From NCBI GenBank assembly GCA_964035545.1, contig OZ037767.1, positions 2,422,680 to 2,486,679 on the forward strand: a stretch of 64,000 bases of DNA, in the 5' to 3' direction. This DNA is from Bugula neritina. Its lineage: Eukaryota; Bryozoa; Gymnolaemata; Cheilostomatida; Bugulidae. The notes beneath the pieces were generated by a model. It saw only the letters and a program-made list of their open reading frames with translations, was not told the origin of the DNA and did no database searches. A program made the translations under genes and the position numbers. Below are positions 61,701 to 64,000 of this stretch, in pieces; the stretch's first letter is position 1, and the number at the start of each line of letters is the position of its first letter.

Positions 61701-63717
61701 GAATAAATATAAACATTCAATGAACAAGTCAGTAATTCAGATATAATTTGTACAGACGAGACATCAGATGATTGGTTTAAGGAGTTGTCTTTCTTGTGAC
61801 AAAAGACAACTCTTGGAAATGTCATTTTGATTTGAGTTCAATTTAGAAAGCACTAAGTAATTCAACGTAAAAGAAATAAGGAAAATTTTCACAGTAGCTA
61901 CAAACCCTAAAATCAAAAACATTATTTATCCCAATAAATTGTAGAGGCTTCAAATAAAAACTAGTAGAAACAGCAACTCCTGTAGCTAAATCTAGTTTTT
62001 ACTATAAAACCCAAATAAAATTTCTAAAATATAAACCCTGCCAAGGTCAACGTACCGCACTTAATGCGTCGTAAAGCGTCATGTAAGATCGAGCAATGTA
62101 AATGGGTTGAATAATCTCCCCTGCTTTCTTAGTACACATCAGTCTAGCAATAGCACCACAAGCCTCAGCTCTGCCACTATCAAAGTTAAGTTGGTCCGAG
62201 AGGTTTGTGTTACTGCTCGGACTAGCTATAGAACCTGCTCGCTGAGATATGCTCCCTGTAAAAGAGAGGACAACTCTACTGCACACAGCGTCTATTTTAA
62301 GAAGTGATACGTTCTCAGCCTATTGAAATTGAGCTCTGTTCTCAGACTACAACAACTAAAATCTCACATCAAGTCAGAGTAGAATGAGGTGTGTTCATAT
62401 ATTAGAGCATTCTACTTATTATTTCAAGTCATGATTTAGTTATTGTTATAGAATGTACAGACTGAAAATAATTTAATAGAAGAAATTTCAATAGCCCAAG
62501 TTCTTTGATTGCTTTTATGAACTTTTGGGTCGGGCTGATGATTGAGAATTCCATGAGAGCATAACTTCTTTTGCTATATTTCTATAATATATGTTTTTCT
62601 CAAGCTCTGCAGTACTGCAATCTTTTCAAAAAAATAAATTGCTCTTAAATAAAGAGGAAAAATAGATTAGAGTGTGTTCTTTATTTGTCAAAGTTTTCCC
62701 ATTTGATTTCCAAAACTTTATCGTTTAAAAAACAGTAAAAAAATTTCTGAGAGCTCAATAGACCTACAAACCTTCATTTATATGTAAGCCAGCATGTGGC
62801 TAGACCCCCTCCCCCTCCCACTAGCAAGTGTGCACAAAACACTAAACTGTGAGATTAATACATGGCACTTTTTACATTCGTCATGCAAAGCAACACTCAA
62901 CAAATAAAAAGCCGTGTAACAGCTAAGCTTGAGGGTTGTGTAGAAAGTGCCTGAGATCTAAGACTAATATATAGTGTTTAAGATCAGCACGTGTAACCCC
63001 CACCCGAAACTAAAAGATAGAATTGCATACAGTAATATACAATAAGCTTTCAGTGAATAAAAGAGTGCTGGACTGATTCACGCCAAACCGCAATAAAACC
63101 AAAGCGAATCACCTCTCAGGTATCTTTCTACAAAATGCAGTCTCTACGTATCAACAGGTTGGATAAACTTTGTTGAGTTTGTGTTGAGTGAGTGAGATGT
63201 ATTCTACACAAGACATTATGCAGCAAAGGAATGTAAAAAGTTTTTATTTTGTTTGAATAAATTCCTAGCGGAAGATGGCAACAGGGAACGTGAAATGTGG
63301 GGAGAAAACTCTCAGCTAGTTGATCTAAAATTCTGCAACTCTGAAAAAAATTGAGGAACGTTTCTTTGACTATTACTAAAATATTTTTAGGCTAATTAGC
63401 TATTTTACCTGCACTTTACGCATACTTTACCTGCACTTTACTCATACGTTACCTGCACTCTAGACTGGAATAGGTGAACATACCTGGGCGTTTTCTCTTG
63501 TTAACTGTATGGCACATGGCAGCTTCAAATAGCCACATCCCCAACACATTGAGAATGCTGTTGATGCTGGACCTATCAGGAGATGGTAGGGGGCGGGATG
63601 CATATTCTAGTGAGCCACCCGTAGTCTGATTAGATGCTTGCATAGAGGCTATAATAGATGGTATGACAGAGCTAGCACCGTGCTGTTTACTCGGAGAAGT
63701 CAACTTGTTGCTGTTAC
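49765..63717 (-). CDS. RALGAPB: Ral GTPase-activating protein subunit beta (C-terminal part, partial)
   Basis: Twenty-one exons, all in phase: 63717-63484, 62255-62056, 61680-61565, 61104-61001, 60758-60642, 60269-60039, 59727-59502, 58824-58683, 58195-58088, 57405-57255, 57054-56847, 55795-55573, 55088-54921, 54700-54559, 54310-54167, 53929-53234, 53133-52963, 51928-51761, 50860-50737, 50185-50069, 49873-49765. They encode the last 1298 residues; the N-terminus lies beyond the window. The beta subunit is the non-catalytic partner of RalGAP alpha in the complex that inactivates RalA/B. Recognisable blocks: [100 protein letters not shown], and PLVDGMV...[11 protein letters not shown] in the RapGAP-like C-terminus. 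Exon 53929-53234 (232 aa, rich in S, R and E) expands a region that is much shorter in vertebrates. Confidence 0.93.
50385..50545 (+). mobile_element. tRNA-derived SINE in a RALGAPB intron
   Basis: Body CAGAAAGAGCATCCAATTAT and AACTGCTTCTATGCCACA match the SINE family. A C-run interrupts the region after the B-box-like GAGTTTGACC. Confidence 0.6.
56278..56820. repeat. 26-bp minisatellite, about 20 units
   Basis: Unit AAAGGGATGCTATCTAGACT plus TATATAT, little diverged. It ends about 28 bp from the donor of RALGAPB exon 57054-56847. Confidence 0.92.
57085..57190. repeat. (CAGA)n/(CACA)n microsatellite
   Basis: CAGACAGACACACA-type units in a RALGAPB intron, starting about 30 bp from the acceptor at 57054. 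It gives long artefact frames on both strands. Confidence 0.9.
57483..57650 (+). mobile_element. tRNA-derived SINE in a RALGAPB intron
   Basis: A box TGGCTTAGTGATTAGAG, decayed B box AGAGGTTCTAA, body TTAGGAAGAGCATTCAGTAA and tail AGAACCCTTTCTATG. TAGTACT-rich DNA flanks it. Confidence 0.65.
59215..59300. repeat. TATAT/ATTATATT simple repeat
   Basis: (ATATT)n with ACAATATAT interruptions, in the RALGAPB intron between exons 59727-59502 and 58824-58683. Confidence 0.85.
60300..60625. repeat. 51-bp tandem repeat filling a RALGAPB intron, with acceptor copies
   Basis: Units start at 60401, 60452, 60503 and 60554 (51 bp apart), with a partial one near 60604. On the minus strand each contains CAACAG|GTGC, the same ten bases as the true acceptor at 60275-60266; the last unit has CAGCAG instead. 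The intron is 372 bp and mostly made of this array. Confidence 0.88.
61130..61235. repeat. AGCAGTAGTATCAGTAAT simple repeat
   Basis: Irregular AGCAGT, AGTATC and AGTAAT words in a RALGAPB intron, starting about 26 bp from the acceptor at 61104. Confidence 0.75.
62474..62616. mobile_element. MITE-like repeat, family A, degenerate copy
   Basis: AGAAATTTCAATAGCCCAAGTTCTTTGATT at the left (30 bp, quoted in pieces: AGAAATTTCAATAGCCCAAG then TTCTTTGATT) matches the family end; the right end TTTCTCAAGCTCTGCAGTAC is weak. Lies in a RALGAPB intron. Confidence 0.35.
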
Positions 63718-64000
63718 CTGAAATCCACAGAGCGCTAGTGTTTCAGTAAGGCACAGCAACAAAGTAATTTTTTATAGCATAATGTTTGAATACGAGAAGA
63801 TAACTCTGGACAAGTTGTACAAAAATAGGATAAAAAACACCTACATTTGTTATAGTGTTAAACTAGTTTTTTAAACAATCATTACATTAAAATGAAATGT
63901 GGGCGTAATGTCACAAAGCAATTTTATCTACTAAATACAGAGAGATAAGCTCATTTGATAGTCAAAAGATTTCGCCAGTCGTGTACTTCCTGCTTCAGCT
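63718..64000. other. RALGAPB intron at the window edge
   Basis: No exon I can support. The upstream exon, ending in phase 1, must lie here or beyond the edge. Confidence 0.5.

Overview
This window is nuclear DNA of an animal, most likely an invertebrate. It is AT-rich, and its genes are split into many small exons with GT-AG introns. It holds metazoan-type genes (a Toll-like receptor, an SV2-type transporter, the RalGAP beta subunit, glycine N-methyltransferase) and an intron-bearing eukaryotic tRNA-Arg. SINEs, MITEs, minisatellites and an LTR element fill the spaces. I cannot name the phylum. There is no CRISPR array, operon or other prokaryotic feature.

Layout: 1-252, 5' end of an unidentified acidic protein gene (-). 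1209-7193, a complete LTR retrotransposon (+) with two 469-bp LTRs that I find identical and a 4-bp target duplication; its only long ORF is Gag-like and no pol is seen. 8274-17559, a 12-exon SV2-like major facilitator transporter (-, 516 aa). 20557-22490, a frameshifted copy of that gene's last three exons. 24192-29398, tyrosine aminotransferase (-, 8 exons, 473 aa). 33332-38664, a Toll-like receptor (-, 6 exons, 877 aa). 39806-39891, tRNA-Arg(TCT) (+). 40994-45995, glycine N-methyltransferase (-, 6 exons, 307 aa). 49765 to beyond the right edge, RALGAPB (-, 21 exons seen, 1298 codons).

The exon models were built by hand from reading frame, splice sites and recalled family homology. In every gene the intron phases match at each join, which is strong internal support, but no transcript or alignment was available. 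All five protein genes from 8 kb to the right edge lie on the minus strand, separated by 2-7 kb of mostly low-complexity DNA. TAT and GNMT both act in amino-acid catabolism, but nothing here shows a shared regulatory unit.

Most unusual observations: (1) the gag-only LTR element, whose Gag-like protein carries a hydrophobic segment and whose gag stop is followed by two copies of a 25-nt hairpin; (2) intronic minisatellites that start at splice junctions, three of them having copied the splice site itself; (3) several small dispersed repeat families (a SINE and two MITEs).
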